The notes: generated by a model from the letters alone, not told the origin. A DNA stretch of 64,000 bases from Pseudodesulfovibrio sediminis (GCF_020886695.1 NZ_AP024485.1:2721001-2785000), one strand, 5' to 3'. Shown: positions 1-9,286, counted from the stretch's first letter. A program made the numbers and translations.

Positions 1-3000
1 TGTAATACTGGTGTAGAAATCCGCCTGCCGAAGGCATCTCATTGAGCTTTATCAGGAAAGGCAGGGTGATGATGAGTTCATCGCCGGTGGGCTTGGGCAT
101 GGTCCACGATTTGTTGACGTCGGGGATGGCGATGCGCGCAGCGACCCTGGCCGGATAGATGGCGGAGACGAGTACTACGCCGATGACCAGAATCATGGCG
201 GCCACGCCCGCAGTGGACGAATAGTTGGCGGTCATGCCTGCCCACAGGGCGGTCCCGGCAAGGAAGGCGGAAGAGATCTGTGCCAGCAGATAGCCCACCA
301 CCACGGAAATGACCGCAAAGGCCAGCGCCTCGGCGATGAACAGGAAGGCCACATGGGGCGGAGCCAGACCGACCGAGGTGTAGACCGCGATCTCCGGCTT
401 GCGTTCATAGACCGAGCCGATCATGGTGTTGAGTACGATGAGTATGGAGATAGCCAGTGGTATCAGGATGTTGGAAACACCTGAATAGCTGACGGCGTCG
501 TTGGCAAAATAGAGAGACGTGCCAGATGAGCTACCCTTGAAAAGGAGCATGCCGAAGCGGTCTCCAAGGTCTCCCGATCCGGTAAAGAAGCCATCTAGGG
601 GCTTGATGGCAATACCCTTGAGCTTGCCTGCGCCAGTGCCGATCGCGAGCATATCTTCAGCCGGGATAATGACGGTTTCGAAGCCCGGCACGTGTTGATA
701 GCGGGACTCGGTCGAGACCACGTCCTCGCCGTTCTCAATGGCTTCAGCCTCCACTTCGGAAAGCTGTGTGGCCGCCTGGTTGGGATAGGTGATAGGCGTG
801 ATGGGTTCGCCGTCCAGATCGGGGTTGTCGCGCAACCCGTCGTCGGCAAAGACGCCCACCAGCGTGAGCTTGAGCCCCCAGACGGTGAGGGTGTTGCGCG
901 TGGGGTCATCGGGGTCAGCGCCGAGCTGGTCGGCCATGCGTTCCGGCAGCATGACGACAAAGCGTTCGCCTTCCTTGAACCAGCGGCCTTTGACGAGGAT
1001 ACGGTCCAGGCCGGAGACCTGCGGCTCCAGATAGGAGAGGCCGATCATGCCGCGGCCACGGCTTTTCTTGTCGCCCATATGCACGGGGATGAGCGGAGCG
1101 CGTGACTTGTCCGAGGTAAACCCGGTATCATACCACACGCGAGGGGCCACGATGCCCGTGGTCGAGTAGGTGTTTTCGATCACGCCCAGGGCCTCGGGCA
1201 GGACGTCCTGCCAGTTGAGATATTTGAGCATCATGCCCGTGTAGGTGGCGTGATCGCTGAAGTTGGCCCATCCTTTCTGCCGTACGGATTTGACCGTGGT
1301 GAAGTTCATGATGGTGAATGTCAGGATGACCAGCGTGGCAAAGGTCAGGAACGTGCGCACAGGGCGTCGTTTCAGGTTGCCCACGCCAAGCACGAAGGCC
1401 GCGCCAAAGGCGGCCATGGGCGAGATGCCGGTCAATTTCACATGCGCGCTGCGCTTTTGCAGTTCGACCATCTCCCGCTCGAATCGGAAGAAGATGATCA
1501 GGGAAACCAGAAGCGACAGGGCCAGGATGAAGAACGCGAGGATGACCACCATGGGCGAGTAGGTGAGCTGGAACGCGGGATGCACCAGATAGACCACGGT
1601 GATGATCAGCCCCAGAAAACCGAGGAAACCCATGATCCGTTTCCTGATGTCCACAAAGGAGAAGAACAGCCGCTCCATGCAGTAGGCAAAGGGGACGAAC
1701 AGGGCCACATAGAAGAGCACGCCGAACAGCACGTCCTTCTGGGTCTTGTCCACGTCATTGTAGACCCGGCTCGCCTTTGCCAGAGAGGCGCGGGACGCTT
1801 CCACGAATTTGTCCCACTGTTTCTGCTCCTTGAACTGGCGGGCCTTGGTCAGGTCCTCTTCACCCAGCCTGTGCAGCAGGCGGATGCGTTCGTTGACAAT
1901 GCCTTTCTGTTCCAGGTTGTTGATGCGCGGATTGAGCAGGCCCCACATGTCCTTGGCGGACTGGTATTCAGTCATGGGAATGACCGGCCACTGGCGGGCG
2001 ATGAAGCCCAACCCTTGCGGGTGTTTCTCGTCCGTGTTCAGGAGCAGGACCTTTTTTTCCAGCACCGTGTCCGACAGGGTCAGCTTGATGGGCGTGTCCG
2101 GTTCGAGAAACAGGGTGCCCATCGTGGAACGGCGTGTGTCCATGCGGCTGTACCAGTAGCTGACGGGCGGGCCTTCGGTGCGGCCATCGATCAATGTCGG
2201 GCGATAGAGAAACTTGAAGGTCCTCGGGTCGTACATGTTGAACAGCGTGGTCTGGGTGCAGGCGAACAGGATGAGGTCCGTGGCCTGCACGGAGCGATTG
2301 AGCTTGATGCGGTAGGCGGACTTGCCGGTCTTGGGCTTGTTGATGGCCCAGTCGGCCAGCCCGTTCTGCTTGTTGAACTTGAACGCCTCGACCACCGCCT
2401 TGTGATAGCTGACCTTTTTGGAGGCCAGGCCGGGAATGCGGAAGTTCCCCTGCGTGTCCACCATGGCGTAGTTCCTGGTCATCCACTGATAGGCCAGGAC
2501 CACCATGCCGGTGCCGGGACGGTCCGGGAAAATTTCACCCTTGCGGAGCAGGTTGGCGCGTCCTTCCACGGTGACGAATCGGTTGTTGCTCCGCTTGCCA
2601 GCATCGCTGATGGGATCATTGATCAACGCACTGACGAGATGCCTGACCAGTGTGGTCTGTCTGCGCAGGAAGTCGAAGTCGACCCGGCTCGCCTTGTCAT
2701 AGGGGGTGCCCCAGGCAGGGCGGACATCGTGCACGGTGGCCAGTGTGAAACCGGGCAATCCGGCCAGGGCCATGGGTTCGCCACCCAACTGCGGTCTGTC
2801 GGGAAGATAGGACTGCCAGGCGCGTTTGCCGGGTCTCAGGGTGTCCTTGAACAGCCCCGCCGTTTCGGGATCATTGGCTTCCAGTTGCTTGACAGCGTCC
2901 TTCATGGCCGTGTCAATGGGGCGGAAGAAGGCGGTTCGGTTCACGTCGGGCTTGAGGTCGATGAGCCAGCCCTTGTCAAATCCGCCCAGACCGTCGCCAT

Positions 3001-4465
3001 GGCTGGACAGATACAGGGAGACATGGGCCGCGATGGAGGTGTCGCCCAGCGTGTCCCGCAGCTCGCGCGCTGTCTTGATATCCTTGAGCTGCCCGGTGGC
3101 GTCGGCCAGGATGGCAGCCTGATGCAGTGTGGCCAGTTGAATGAAGTCGTTCAGGACCACCCGTTCCTTGTCCGTGAGGCGGTAATCCTTGACCGAAGAG
3201 TTGATCCAGACGAATCGTTTGAGCTTCATCCGCTCGGCAGCCAGATGTTTGATGCGCTGCTGCCGATCAGCCTCGGCCCCGGTGGGCTTTCCGGTATCGT
3301 TTTGCGCCATGAGTCGCAGACGCATGAGTTCGCGGGTTATGTCGTCTTCGGCATTGCGGACCACGGCCTTGAGGGCCTTGCGCATAAGCGCCCGGTCTTC
3401 GTCATTTGTCATGCTGCCTTTGGACAGGGGATTGGGCTTGCGCAGGAGCTCCAGGGTGCGCCCGGTGTGTATGACCAGCTCTTCGAGTTCTATTTTGCGC
3501 GCCTTGAGTCGTTTGCCCTTGCTCACCAGGGCCCAGGTAAATTCACGCATGCCGGCCTGGGCACTGGACTTGCCGGACGTTGCCACCAGCAGCACAGACC
3601 GTTTGGGCGGGGCGGCAGCCAACATCTCGGCCACGTCCATGAGGGTGGCGATGGAGACGGCTTCGTCCGCTCCCGGCGCTTCTCCGGCCACCAGGGCCGT
3701 GGAGTCGTAAAAGGTTTCGACAATGGTGGTCTGTCTGGACAGTTCGGGATCGGTTCCGGGGATGCGACAGTAGATCGTGTCGCTCTTTACTTGGTGCCAG
3801 GTCGCCTTGCTTGTCAGTCGGACCGAGGCTACCTGCTTGGGGCCGTTGCGGATGATGCCGGTGCCGAATATCCCTTTGGCCTGTTCCCGTGACATCCAGA
3901 AAATGGGGAAGTCCACGGGAGTCAGTTCGAATTTGGATTCGAAAAGGGCGCGGGGAGCTTCGCCGCCGTCACCGCCTCGACCCACGAATATGAGGGCGCG
4001 TGCGCCGAGCATGGCCGCGTTGTTCCAGTTCTTGCCGGAATCCATGTCCATGAGCACCACGGAGCCGAGGACGTCCAGACCGTTGAAGTCGGCGATCCGG
4101 CCCTGGGCCACGTAAATAAGCGGTCCGTCGATGCCTGGCGGGGCGATGGCGCCCGGTGACAGCGCATTGGCCCGGAGCTGCTTGAGGTGCACGGTCCGGT
4201 TGGTGTCCTGTATGGCCAGCTGCGCGCCTTCCTGTATGACCACAGGGAGATGAAATGTCTGGCGGCCGATGGTGCTGCCGGGCAGGAGGCTTCGCAACTC
4301 CGCTTCCACCAGGTCCGCGGCCTTGTGCGCACCGGGACTGCCGATGGACCGGTCGCCAAGGTTCGCAAGGGTGTGCAGAAACTCCGCTCCGTCTGCCAGA
4401 GCAGGGGTCCCCATCGCACAGATCAGGGCGATGAGGAGAGCGCCGAACAGGCCGCGCCTGATCAT
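1..4465 (-). CDS. Giant ABC transporter permease: secreted M28-like (pseudo)peptidase region fused to FtsX membrane domains (partial, C-terminus off the left edge)
   Basis: The frame stays open for 1488 codons from the ATG at 4465 to the window edge. Residues 1-24 are a signal peptide (MIRRGLFGALLIALICAMG... cleaved after ALA). Residues of about 25-310 resemble an M28 aminopeptidase fold (GSPGAHKAADLV, then PGTDPEL, FYDST, PGADEAVS, PPKRSVLLVATSG). The usual metal ligands are replaced: the His of HYDS is Phe252, ADDNASG reads ADEAVS, and the Glu-Glu of GGEE falls in GKSS around 298-301, so catalysis is unlikely. A long extracytoplasmic region follows, then hydrophobic segments at about 913-1000 and 1050-1080, a second soluble region, and a C-terminal FtsX-type block (TM, YERKPEIAVYTSVGLAP, more TM) from about 1332. 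The start directly abuts the stop of the ATPase gene, so it is the third gene of an ABC operon. Substrate unknown. The domain reading is mine by eye; the coding frame is certain. Confidence 0.85.
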   Translation of the reverse strand, partial: MIRRGLFGALLIALICAMGTPALADGAEFLHTLANLGDRSIGSPGAHKAADLVEAELRSLLPGSTIGRQTFHLPVVIQEGAQLAIQDTNRTVHLKQLRANALSPGAIAPPGIDGPLIYVAQGRIADFNGLDVLGSVVLMDMDSGKNWNNAAMLGARALIFVGRGGDGGEAPRALFESKFELTPVDFPIFWMSREQAKGIFGTGIIRNGPKQVASVRLTSKATWHQVKSDTIYCRIPGTDPELSRQTTIVETFYDSTALVAGEAPGADEAVSIATLMDVAEMLAAAPPKRSVLLVATSGKSSAQAGMREFTWALVSKGKRLKARKIELEELVIHTGRTLELLRKPNPLSKGSMTNDEDRALMRKALKAVVRNAEDDITRELMRLRLMAQNDTGKPTGAEADRQQRIKHLAAERMKLKRFVWINSSVKDYRLTDKERVVLNDFIQLATLHQAAILADATGQLKDIKTARELRDTLGDTSIAAHVSLYLSSHGDGLGGFDKGWLIDLKPDVNRTAFFRPIDTAMKDAVKQLEANDPETAGLFKDTLRPGKRAWQSYLPDRPQLGGEPMALAGLPGFTLATVHDVRPAWGTPYDKASRVDFDFLRRQTTLVRHLVSALINDPISDAGKRSNNRFVTVEGRANLLRKGEIFPDRPGTGMVVLAYQWMTRNYAMVDTQGNFRIPGLASKKVSYHKAVVEAFKFNKQNGLADWAINKPKTGKSAYRIKLNRSVQATDLILFACTQTTLFNMYDPRTFKFLYRPTLIDGRTEGPPVSYWYSRMDTRRSTMGTLFLEPDTPIKLTLSDTVLEKKVLLLNTDEKHPQGLGFIARQWPVIPMTEYQSAKDMWGLLNPRINNLEQKGIVNERIRLLHRLGEEDLTKARQFKEQKQWDKFVEASRASLAKASRVYNDVDKTQKDVLFGVLFYVALFVPFAYCMERLFFSFVDIRKRIMGFLGFLGLIITVVYLVHPAFQLTYSPMVVILAFFILALSLLVSLIIFFRFEREMVELQKRSAHVKLTGISPMAAFGAAFVLGVGNLKRRPVRTFLTFATLVILTFTIMNFTTVKSVRQKGWANFSDHATYTGMMLKYLNWQDVLPEALGVIENTYSTTGIVAPRVWYDTGFTSDKSRAPLIPVHMGDKKSRGRGMIGLSYLEPQVSGLDRILVKGRWFKEGERFVVMLPERMADQLGADPDDPTRNTLTVWGLKLTLVGVFADDGLRDNPDLDGEPITPITYPNQAATQLSEVEAEAIENGEDVVSTESRYQHVPGFETVIIPAEDMLAIGTGAGKLKGIAIKPLDGFFTGSGDLGDRFGMLLFKGSSSGTSLYFANDAVSYSGVSNILIPLAISILIVLNTMIGSVYERKPEIAVYTSVGLAPPHVAFLFIAEALAFAVISVVVGYLLAQISSAFLAGTALWAGMTANYSSTAGVAAMILVIGVVLVSAIYPARVAARIAIPDVNKSWTMPKPTGDELIITLPFLIKLNEMPSAGGFLHQYY

Positions 4466-5236
4466 CTACGCGCCCGCCTGTCCGTTTTTCCGGCCGGTGA
4501 GTTTGTCGCCGATGCCGCCAATGGTGATGTCCAGTTCGTCTCGTCTCTCGACCCTGTCCACCATGCCGTCACGGACCCATATCACGCGGTCGGACACATT
4601 GAGCATCTTGTAGTCATGGGTCGCGGAGATGATGGTCACTCCCCGTTCCTGAGAGAGCATCTGCAACAGCTCGATGATTTCCTCGCCGGTGGTGAGGTCC
4701 AGGTTGCCCGTGGGTTCGTCGGCCAGGACAATGGAAGGATCGTTGGCCAGGGAACGGGCCACGGCCACGCGCTGCTGCTGGCCGCCGGAAAGCTCCAGCG
4801 GCTTGTGCTGGAACCGCTCGCCGAGACCGACCAGCTTGAGCAGTTCGATGCCTTTGTCCTGCGCGTCATCCGCATGCATGCCGGCAAAGGTCATGGGCAG
4901 GGTCACGTTCTCCAGCGCGGTCATGACCGGAATAAGGTTGAAGGTCTGAAAGATGTAGCCGATCTTGCGGTTTCTGAGCCAGGCCAGTTCAAAGGCGTCC
5001 AGTTGGGAGATATCCACCTCGTCGATGAACACCTTGCCTTCCGTGGGCTTGTCCAGCCCGCCGATCATGTTGAACAGGGTCGACTTGCCGGAGCCGGACG
5101 GCCCCATGATGGAGACGTATTCCCCGGCATAGATTTCCAGGTCCACCCCTTTGAGCGCTTCCAGTTCCACCTTGCCCATGGTGAAGGTTTTTTTGACGCC
5201 GATGACGCGGACGATGGTTCTTTTATCTTCTGTCAT
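4466..5236 (-). CDS. ABC transporter ATP-binding protein, LolD/MacB type
   Basis: A 256-residue cytoplasmic ATPase that would power the two FtsX-type permeases encoded on either side. Walker A (GPSGSGKST), signature (LSGGQQQR) and Walker B (IVLADEPTG) are all present in the order and spacing of the LolD/FtsE/MacB family. The open frame extends about 100 codons further upstream, but that part overlaps the preceding permease and is not protein-like. MTEDKRTIVRVIGVKK at 5236 is the natural start, 8 nt after the upstream stop. The gene ends immediately before the ATG of the giant permease, so translational coupling is likely. Such ATPases normally work with exporters or lipoprotein extractors rather than importers. 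Confidence 0.93.
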   Translation of the reverse strand: MTEDKRTIVRVIGVKKTFTMGKVELEALKGVDLEIYAGEYVSIMGPSGSGKSTLFNMIGGLDKPTEGKVFIDEVDISQLDAFELAWLRNRKIGYIFQTFNLIPVMTALENVTLPMTFAGMHADDAQDKGIELLKLVGLGERFQHKPLELSGGQQQRVAVARSLANDPSIVLADEPTGNLDLTTGEEIIELLQMLSQERGVTIISATHDYKMLNVSDRVIWVRDGMVDRVERRDELDITIGGIGDKLTGRKNGQAGA

Positions 5237-5244
5237 GAATATCC

Positions 5245-5916
5245 TTAGTGTTCCGCTCGAATGGCGTTGATCGGTTCCATGCGTGCCGCCAGCCAGGCTG
5301 GATAGAAGACGCCGATGAGGCTTAAAAGGCATCCCGCCAGAATGGCCAGCCCCACCGAACCGAGCATGGACAGGAGCGACAGATCGCCCAGTGAGCCAAA
5401 GCCGAATCGGATGCCGCCTGCCAGCAGCGAGAAGAAACAGCCGAGCAGTGCGCCTGCCGAGGCCCCGGCCAGCCCCTGCATGGTCGCTTCCAGCAGAAAG
5501 AGCCGCAAAATCATGGAGTCGAGCGCACCCAGACACTTCATGACCCCGATTTCGGAGAAGCGTTCGGTCACGGACATGAGCTGGGCGTTAATGATGCCCA
5601 CGGTGCAGACCAGCAGGGAGAGGATGACAATCCACCGCTCCTTGGCCGACATGGCCACGACCCCCTGCGCAAGGTCCACGTCATAGCCCGCCTGCGAGAG
5701 TGCGCGTGCAGCTTCGCGTCCGCCGTGCTGGAGCATGCCGGTGGCAATATCCAGATTCACCAGTACGAAACTGAGGAACGACACCGCCAGCACCAGACTG
5801 GAGATGGTGATCATGGATCGGAAAAAGCGCACCTTCAGACTCTTGAAACTGATCGCAAGAGAGGTGGAAAAAGGCAGGGAGATAAGGCGTTCAACCTGCT
5901 TGGCGGATGTGTTCAT
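5245..5916 (-). CDS. FtsX-like ABC transporter permease, short form
   Basis: A 223-residue membrane protein with an N-terminal TM segment (about residues 37-60), a short extracytoplasmic stretch and three C-terminal TM helices containing the FtsX motif SVTERFSEIGVMKCLGA. It lacks the large MacB periplasmic core and is much shorter than usual MacB permeases (about 400 residues or more). It probably pairs with the giant permease downstream to make an asymmetric transporter. The ATG at 5916 is preceded by GAGGAACGTTG; a TTG one codon upstream is less likely. It is the first gene of the operon and lies about 60 nt downstream of a Fur-box-like sequence. Confidence 0.88.
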   Translation of the reverse strand: MNTSAKQVERLISLPFSTSLAISFKSLKVRFFRSMITISSLVLAVSFLSFVLVNLDIATGMLQHGGREAARALSQAGYDVDLAQGVVAMSAKERWIVILSLLVCTVGIINAQLMSVTERFSEIGVMKCLGALDSMILRLFLLEATMQGLAGASAGALLGCFFSLLAGGIRFGFGSLGDLSLLSMLGSVGLAILAGCLLSLIGVFYPAWLAARMEPINAIRAEH

Positions 5917-5975
5917 CAACGTTCCTCACCGGGTTCAAAAAAAACTTTTGCTACTTCTATCATGGTATGTCTAAG

Positions 5976-5990
5976 TGATAATCATTACAA
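5976..5990 (-). promoter_or_regulatory. Candidate Fur box in the ABC operon promoter
   Basis: The plus strand reads TGATAAT-C-ATTACAA. Against the 7-1-7 Fur consensus TGATAAT-n-ATTATCA the left half matches 7/7 and the right half 5/7. It lies in an AT-rich 148-bp gap and overlaps a plausible minus-strand promoter (TTGTAA, 17 bp, TACCAT) leading into the FtsX gene at 5916. This suggests iron-dependent repression of the exporter operon. Inferred from one site only. Confidence 0.5.
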
Positions 5991-6064
5991 GTTAAAATAG
6001 GGGGTAATGGTAGTATTTTACCAAAAGTACATATATTATAAAAAGTATCGAAGGGGTTCGGATT

Positions 6065-7543
6065 TTATCGGGATGCGCCCTTGATGACAACCAGTGTGAT
6101 GTCATCCTCCTGATTGCCGTCGCCTGCAAAGGCCATGACCTCGTCACACAGGGCTGTCATTATTTCTTCAGCGTTCTTGCGGTGATGTGCGCGGATACTG
6201 GCCTTGACGCGGCCTGAACCGAACATGACGCCATCGGCATTGCGCGCTTCCCATGCTCCGTCTGTGCCTATGAGAATGACCTGCCCCTTGTCCGGGAAAT
6301 CCATGGTGTGTTCGCTGAACTGCCAGTCCTCAACCACGCCCAGGGGGATGTTCTCGCCCATCAGTTGGGAGAACGTGTCTGTTTCGGGATCGTAGACCAG
6401 CGGCGGCTGTTGCCCTGCGTTGACCCAGGTCGCGGTCTGCGTTGCCTGGTTCAGGCTCATGAAGAAAAGTGTCAGGAACCGGCCTGTCTCACCCATGTCA
6501 CGTGTCAGGTGACGGTTGGACTGGTCAATGGCCCGGGCAACAGTGGGTTCCGTGGCGGCGTTCTGTCGAATCACGGCCCGCCCCGTGGTCATGAGCAGGG
6601 CCGCGCCGATGCCGTGACCGGAGACGTCGCCCACCATGATTCCCAACTCGCCGCAGGCTTCCTGATCGCATTCGATAAAATCATAGAAGTCGCCGCCGGT
6701 CTCGTCGGAGAAAACACTGACCCCCGCAATATCCAGACCCGCCATTGCGGGAGGTGCTCCCGGAAGAAAGTGCTGCTGGACCTCCTGGGCGATGAGCAGT
6801 CCCTCACGCATGCGCACGCCCTCGCGCAGGGCGGAGATCATGGCGTTGGTGTGTCCGGCGATGACGCCCATCTCGTCTGACGTGGTCACGGGCACGCGCC
6901 TGGTCAGGTTGCCTCTGGCCACGTTTTCCAGCACCTGCGTTTCGGTCTTGAACAGCAGGGAGAGGTTGCGCGAGTAAGAAAGGATCAGGTTGACCACCAT
7001 GAGCAGGAGGATGCCCATGACAAAGACGATCTCTATCAGCACGGACCGGCTCAGGAATCCGATGGTGTCCATGTCGATGTTCTGTGTGGCCAGCCAGTTC
7101 ACATCACGGATGATGACCAGCAGGATGATGGCCGTGATCAGAAGGAGAATGAGGATGGCGATGAAAGTGAACGTGCGGGTCATGGGCTTGAGTATACGGG
7201 GAGGCGCATAGTTGGCCCTGCCGGTCTGCGCCTTTTCAATGATCATGCGCTCGCGGGCCAGGGCTATGTCCAGCCCGGCGAAGAGGCCGACGGTGATTAT
7301 GCCCAGCACCAGCTTCATGCCACTGTGCAGCAGGGGGAAATCATACATGAAAAGGAGAATGAACGCCGAGGCCAGCCCCGCACCGAGAAAGAGGCCGAGT
7401 TCCAGCCTGAATTGCAAGGCGGATTGTCTTATGGAAGGGCTTGGTTCGATCAGCGCGTTCTGGAGCGGCCAGCGCAGGAGAAGTGCCCCTGCCATGGGGA
7501 TCAAGATGATCAGGCCAAGCTCCCAGACCGGAAGCTGTACCAT
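6065..7543 (-). CDS. Membrane-bound SpoIIE/RsbU-type PP2C phosphatase with HAMP
   Basis: A 492-residue protein. The N-terminal half has about five hydrophobic segments (near residues 7-24, 45-68, 78-95, 123-146 and 162-190). A HAMP-like region follows (ENVARGNLTRRVPVTTSDEMG), then a linker with the typical AQEVQQHFLPG and a PP2C/SpoIIE catalytic domain with metal-binding motifs GGDFYDFI, VGDVSGHGIGAALLM, LIGTDGAWEARN and a final EDDITLVVI. The family dephosphorylates anti-anti-sigma factors or STAS partners in partner-switching pathways. No STAS or anti-sigma partner is visible in this window, so its target is encoded elsewhere. There is no large periplasmic sensor domain, so any signal is probably sensed in the membrane. 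Confidence 0.92.
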   Translation of the reverse strand: MVQLPVWELGLIILIPMAGALLLRWPLQNALIEPSPSIRQSALQFRLELGLFLGAGLASAFILLFMYDFPLLHSGMKLVLGIITVGLFAGLDIALARERMIIEKAQTGRANYAPPRILKPMTRTFTFIAILILLLITAIILLVIIRDVNWLATQNIDMDTIGFLSRSVLIEIVFVMGILLLMVVNLILSYSRNLSLLFKTETQVLENVARGNLTRRVPVTTSDEMGVIAGHTNAMISALREGVRMREGLLIAQEVQQHFLPGAPPAMAGLDIAGVSVFSDETGGDFYDFIECDQEACGELGIMVGDVSGHGIGAALLMTTGRAVIRQNAATEPTVARAIDQSNRHLTRDMGETGRFLTLFFMSLNQATQTATWVNAGQQPPLVYDPETDTFSQLMGENIPLGVVEDWQFSEHTMDFPDKGQVILIGTDGAWEARNADGVMFGSGRVKASIRAHHRKNAEEIMTALCDEVMAFAGDGNQEDDITLVVIKGASR

Positions 7544-7549
7544 CAGCGG

Positions 7550-7642
7550 TCAGACCTGACCGCCGTATACTGCGCCGCCGAAAACGGCCAGGCTATAGTA
7601 CAGCAGGGGGCGGAGCGGCGACATGGTCGTATCCTTTGTCAT
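7550..7642 (-). CDS. Possible micro-ORF (24 or 30 aa) ahead of the phosphatase
   Basis: A short frame ends 6 nt before the phosphatase ATG. Two starts are possible: ATG at 7642 behind AAAAAAGGAC, and ATG at 7624 behind AAAGGATACGACC. The shorter product is MSPLRPLLYYSLAVFGGAVY plus four residues and is hydrophobic, like a single membrane segment. The phosphatase itself has a weak ribosome-binding site, so translation of this leader could be coupled to it. It could equally be non-coding leader sequence. Confidence 0.35.
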   Translation of the reverse strand: MTKDTTMSPLRPLLYYSLAVFGGAVYGGQV

Positions 7643-7757
7643 CCAACGAGTCCTTTTTTCTTTCTTAACTCTTTGCCAAGTGGCATATTGTTGTTTAATC
7701 ATAAGGCAGTGTCTGCCTGCCGGACAAGTCTTTATTCTAAAAGGTGGCGTACATTCG

Positions 7758-8363
7758 ATGAAGAAAACAGTTTTCATGATCCTGGTGACCGTAGTGCTTG
7801 CTGCATCCACAGCCTTTGCCGCAAAGGGGTTTCCCTCTTCACTGGCAGGGTTTACCCTGGGTTCGGATATTGAGAAGTATGATAGGTATTGCAACCCGGA
7901 CAAGGCCATCCCTGTTTCGGATGCGCCGTTTCTGTCCGAAGCCCTGATCAAGGGGGATGTCCTGCCCGGAGTCCGTGGCGGAAGCTTGAGTTTCGGCAAT
8001 TGCCGGAATACGGGAAAACTTATCCGCATCAAGCTCAAGTTCTATGATCGGGGTAAAGGATTCTTCGAGAACATGCTCAGGAAGTACGAGAAGGCCTTTG
8101 GCGAGGCGGACACGTATTTGGGTGACGCCTTCAAGAATGTCATCGCCTGGGAGTGGGTGTTCAAGAACACCAAGGGCGAAGAGATTTCGTTGATACTCAT
8201 GTGGAGTCGGGACCAGGAAGTACGCCCCGGCGTGTCCATCAAAATGACGCACGAGTCCCTCATGCGCGCCGAGTTTGAGTGTTACAAGACCATGGACGAG
8301 CACAGGAGGTATGAGATGAAGGGGTCCAAGATCAAGGATCTTGATAGGTATATTCCGCGTTAG
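7758..8363 (+). CDS. Secreted protein of unknown function (201 aa)
   Basis: I do not recognise the family. Residues 1-21 form a clean Sec signal peptide (MKKTVFMILVTVVLAASTAFA). The mature part is about 180 residues with two Cys (YCNPD and FGNCRNTG) and a third, FECYKTM, near the C-terminus, and a charged middle section (FFENMLRKYEKAFGEADTYLGD) suggestive of small periplasmic proteins that track a ligand or partner. The open frame continues upstream to 7623, but ATG 7758, with AAGGTGG upstream and the signal peptide directly after it, is the evident start. It is divergent from the phosphatase and the first gene of a three-gene operon; the next ATG is 2 nt after its stop. Confidence 0.8.
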   Translation: MKKTVFMILVTVVLAASTAFAAKGFPSSLAGFTLGSDIEKYDRYCNPDKAIPVSDAPFLSEALIKGDVLPGVRGGSLSFGNCRNTGKLIRIKLKFYDRGKGFFENMLRKYEKAFGEADTYLGDAFKNVIAWEWVFKNTKGEEISLILMWSRDQEVRPGVSIKMTHESLMRAEFECYKTMDEHRRYEMKGSKIKDLDRYIPR

Positions 8364-8365
8364 CC

Positions 8366-9286
8366 ATGCCTGAGTTCATATGGAACGGAGTGGGCCTGAC
8401 AACGCCTGAGGCGTGGGAGCCTTCTGCCATCGAAAGGGACGGGCTGACCTTTGCCAGTGGCGATCGGCCCGTCTGTGAACTCAAATGGAATCGCGTTCAG
8501 GGGACCTTTTCCTTCGACAAGCATATCAAGCGGCTGACCAAGGGCAATAAGGCGGCCGGAATCATGGGCGTGTCCGAAGAAGAGACCCCGGCCGCATGGA
8601 CTGCCGCTCTGGATGTGCTGACGGAATCCGGCATCCGCTCCAAGAGCTTTCTCTGGAAGACCGGCAGCCACCGAGGCATGGGCGCCGCCCTGCATAACCC
8701 CGGATCCGGCCTGGCCGCGCTGGTCCAGTTTTTCATTTATAGCGATGACGATGAAGGGCGTGCCGCAGCCGTCCTGCACTCCATGCGCGACTACTACCTT
8801 GGCCAGAGCCTGCCTTGGGCCATGTTCGGGCTTCGCGGTCGGGTGCCGTCAGAGTTCGTGCTCAACACCTTTTCCTTCAAACCAGGGCATTACCGGGTGC
8901 AGTACTGGCGGCCCCGTTCCGGCAAGCAGTCGGATCGTGCGCAAGTCGGTAAAGGACCGGGCACCCATCTTGTCTTCGAGCGGTTCGCTCCGGCCTCGGT
9001 GGTGCTCAAGGACACCGCGCTGTCGAGCTGGCTGGGGCACGGCATGGAGGACGCCCCTCCCGCGTCCATGGACGTGGTCGAGATCGATGGCTGCGCGCGC
9101 TGGAACGGTGCGGTGAAGAGCAACCTGATGCGCACCGTGCTTCGGCGAACGGTGTATTCGCAGGGCAGAGTGTGGACAACGGCCACCCAAAACGCCATTC
9201 TGTCCGTGGTGGCGCACGGCACAGTGCCTGCGCCGGAACCTATCTTCAACGAAATCTGTGAGAGCTATGGCCTTGTTCAGGAATAA
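8366..9286 (+). CDS. Conserved-looking cytoplasmic protein of unknown function (306 aa)
   Basis: Not recognised. It has no signal peptide or membrane segment. It begins MPEFIWNGVGLTTPEAWEPS and has a segment rich in aromatic and basic residues (FKPGHYRVQYWRPRSGKQ), which could be a sheet-rich fold. It starts 2 nt after the secreted-protein gene and overlaps the PqqD-like gene by 20 nt, so the three are almost certainly co-transcribed and translationally coupled. Physical coupling to a PqqD-like protein suggests that the two act together, but the role is unknown. Confidence 0.8.
   Translation: MPEFIWNGVGLTTPEAWEPSAIERDGLTFASGDRPVCELKWNRVQGTFSFDKHIKRLTKGNKAAGIMGVSEEETPAAWTAALDVLTESGIRSKSFLWKTGSHRGMGAALHNPGSGLAALVQFFIYSDDDEGRAAAVLHSMRDYYLGQSLPWAMFGLRGRVPSEFVLNTFSFKPGHYRVQYWRPRSGKQSDRAQVGKGPGTHLVFERFAPASVVLKDTALSSWLGHGMEDAPPASMDVVEIDGCARWNGAVKSNLMRTVLRRTVYSQGRVWTTATQNAILSVVAHGTVPAPEPIFNEICESYGLVQE

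Noticed and set aside
1250..3892. Plus-strand 880-codon open frame
   Set aside because: Antisense to the giant permease; its sequence is His/Gly/Gln-rich and unlike a real protein, while the minus frame has clear signal, FtsX and M28-like features.
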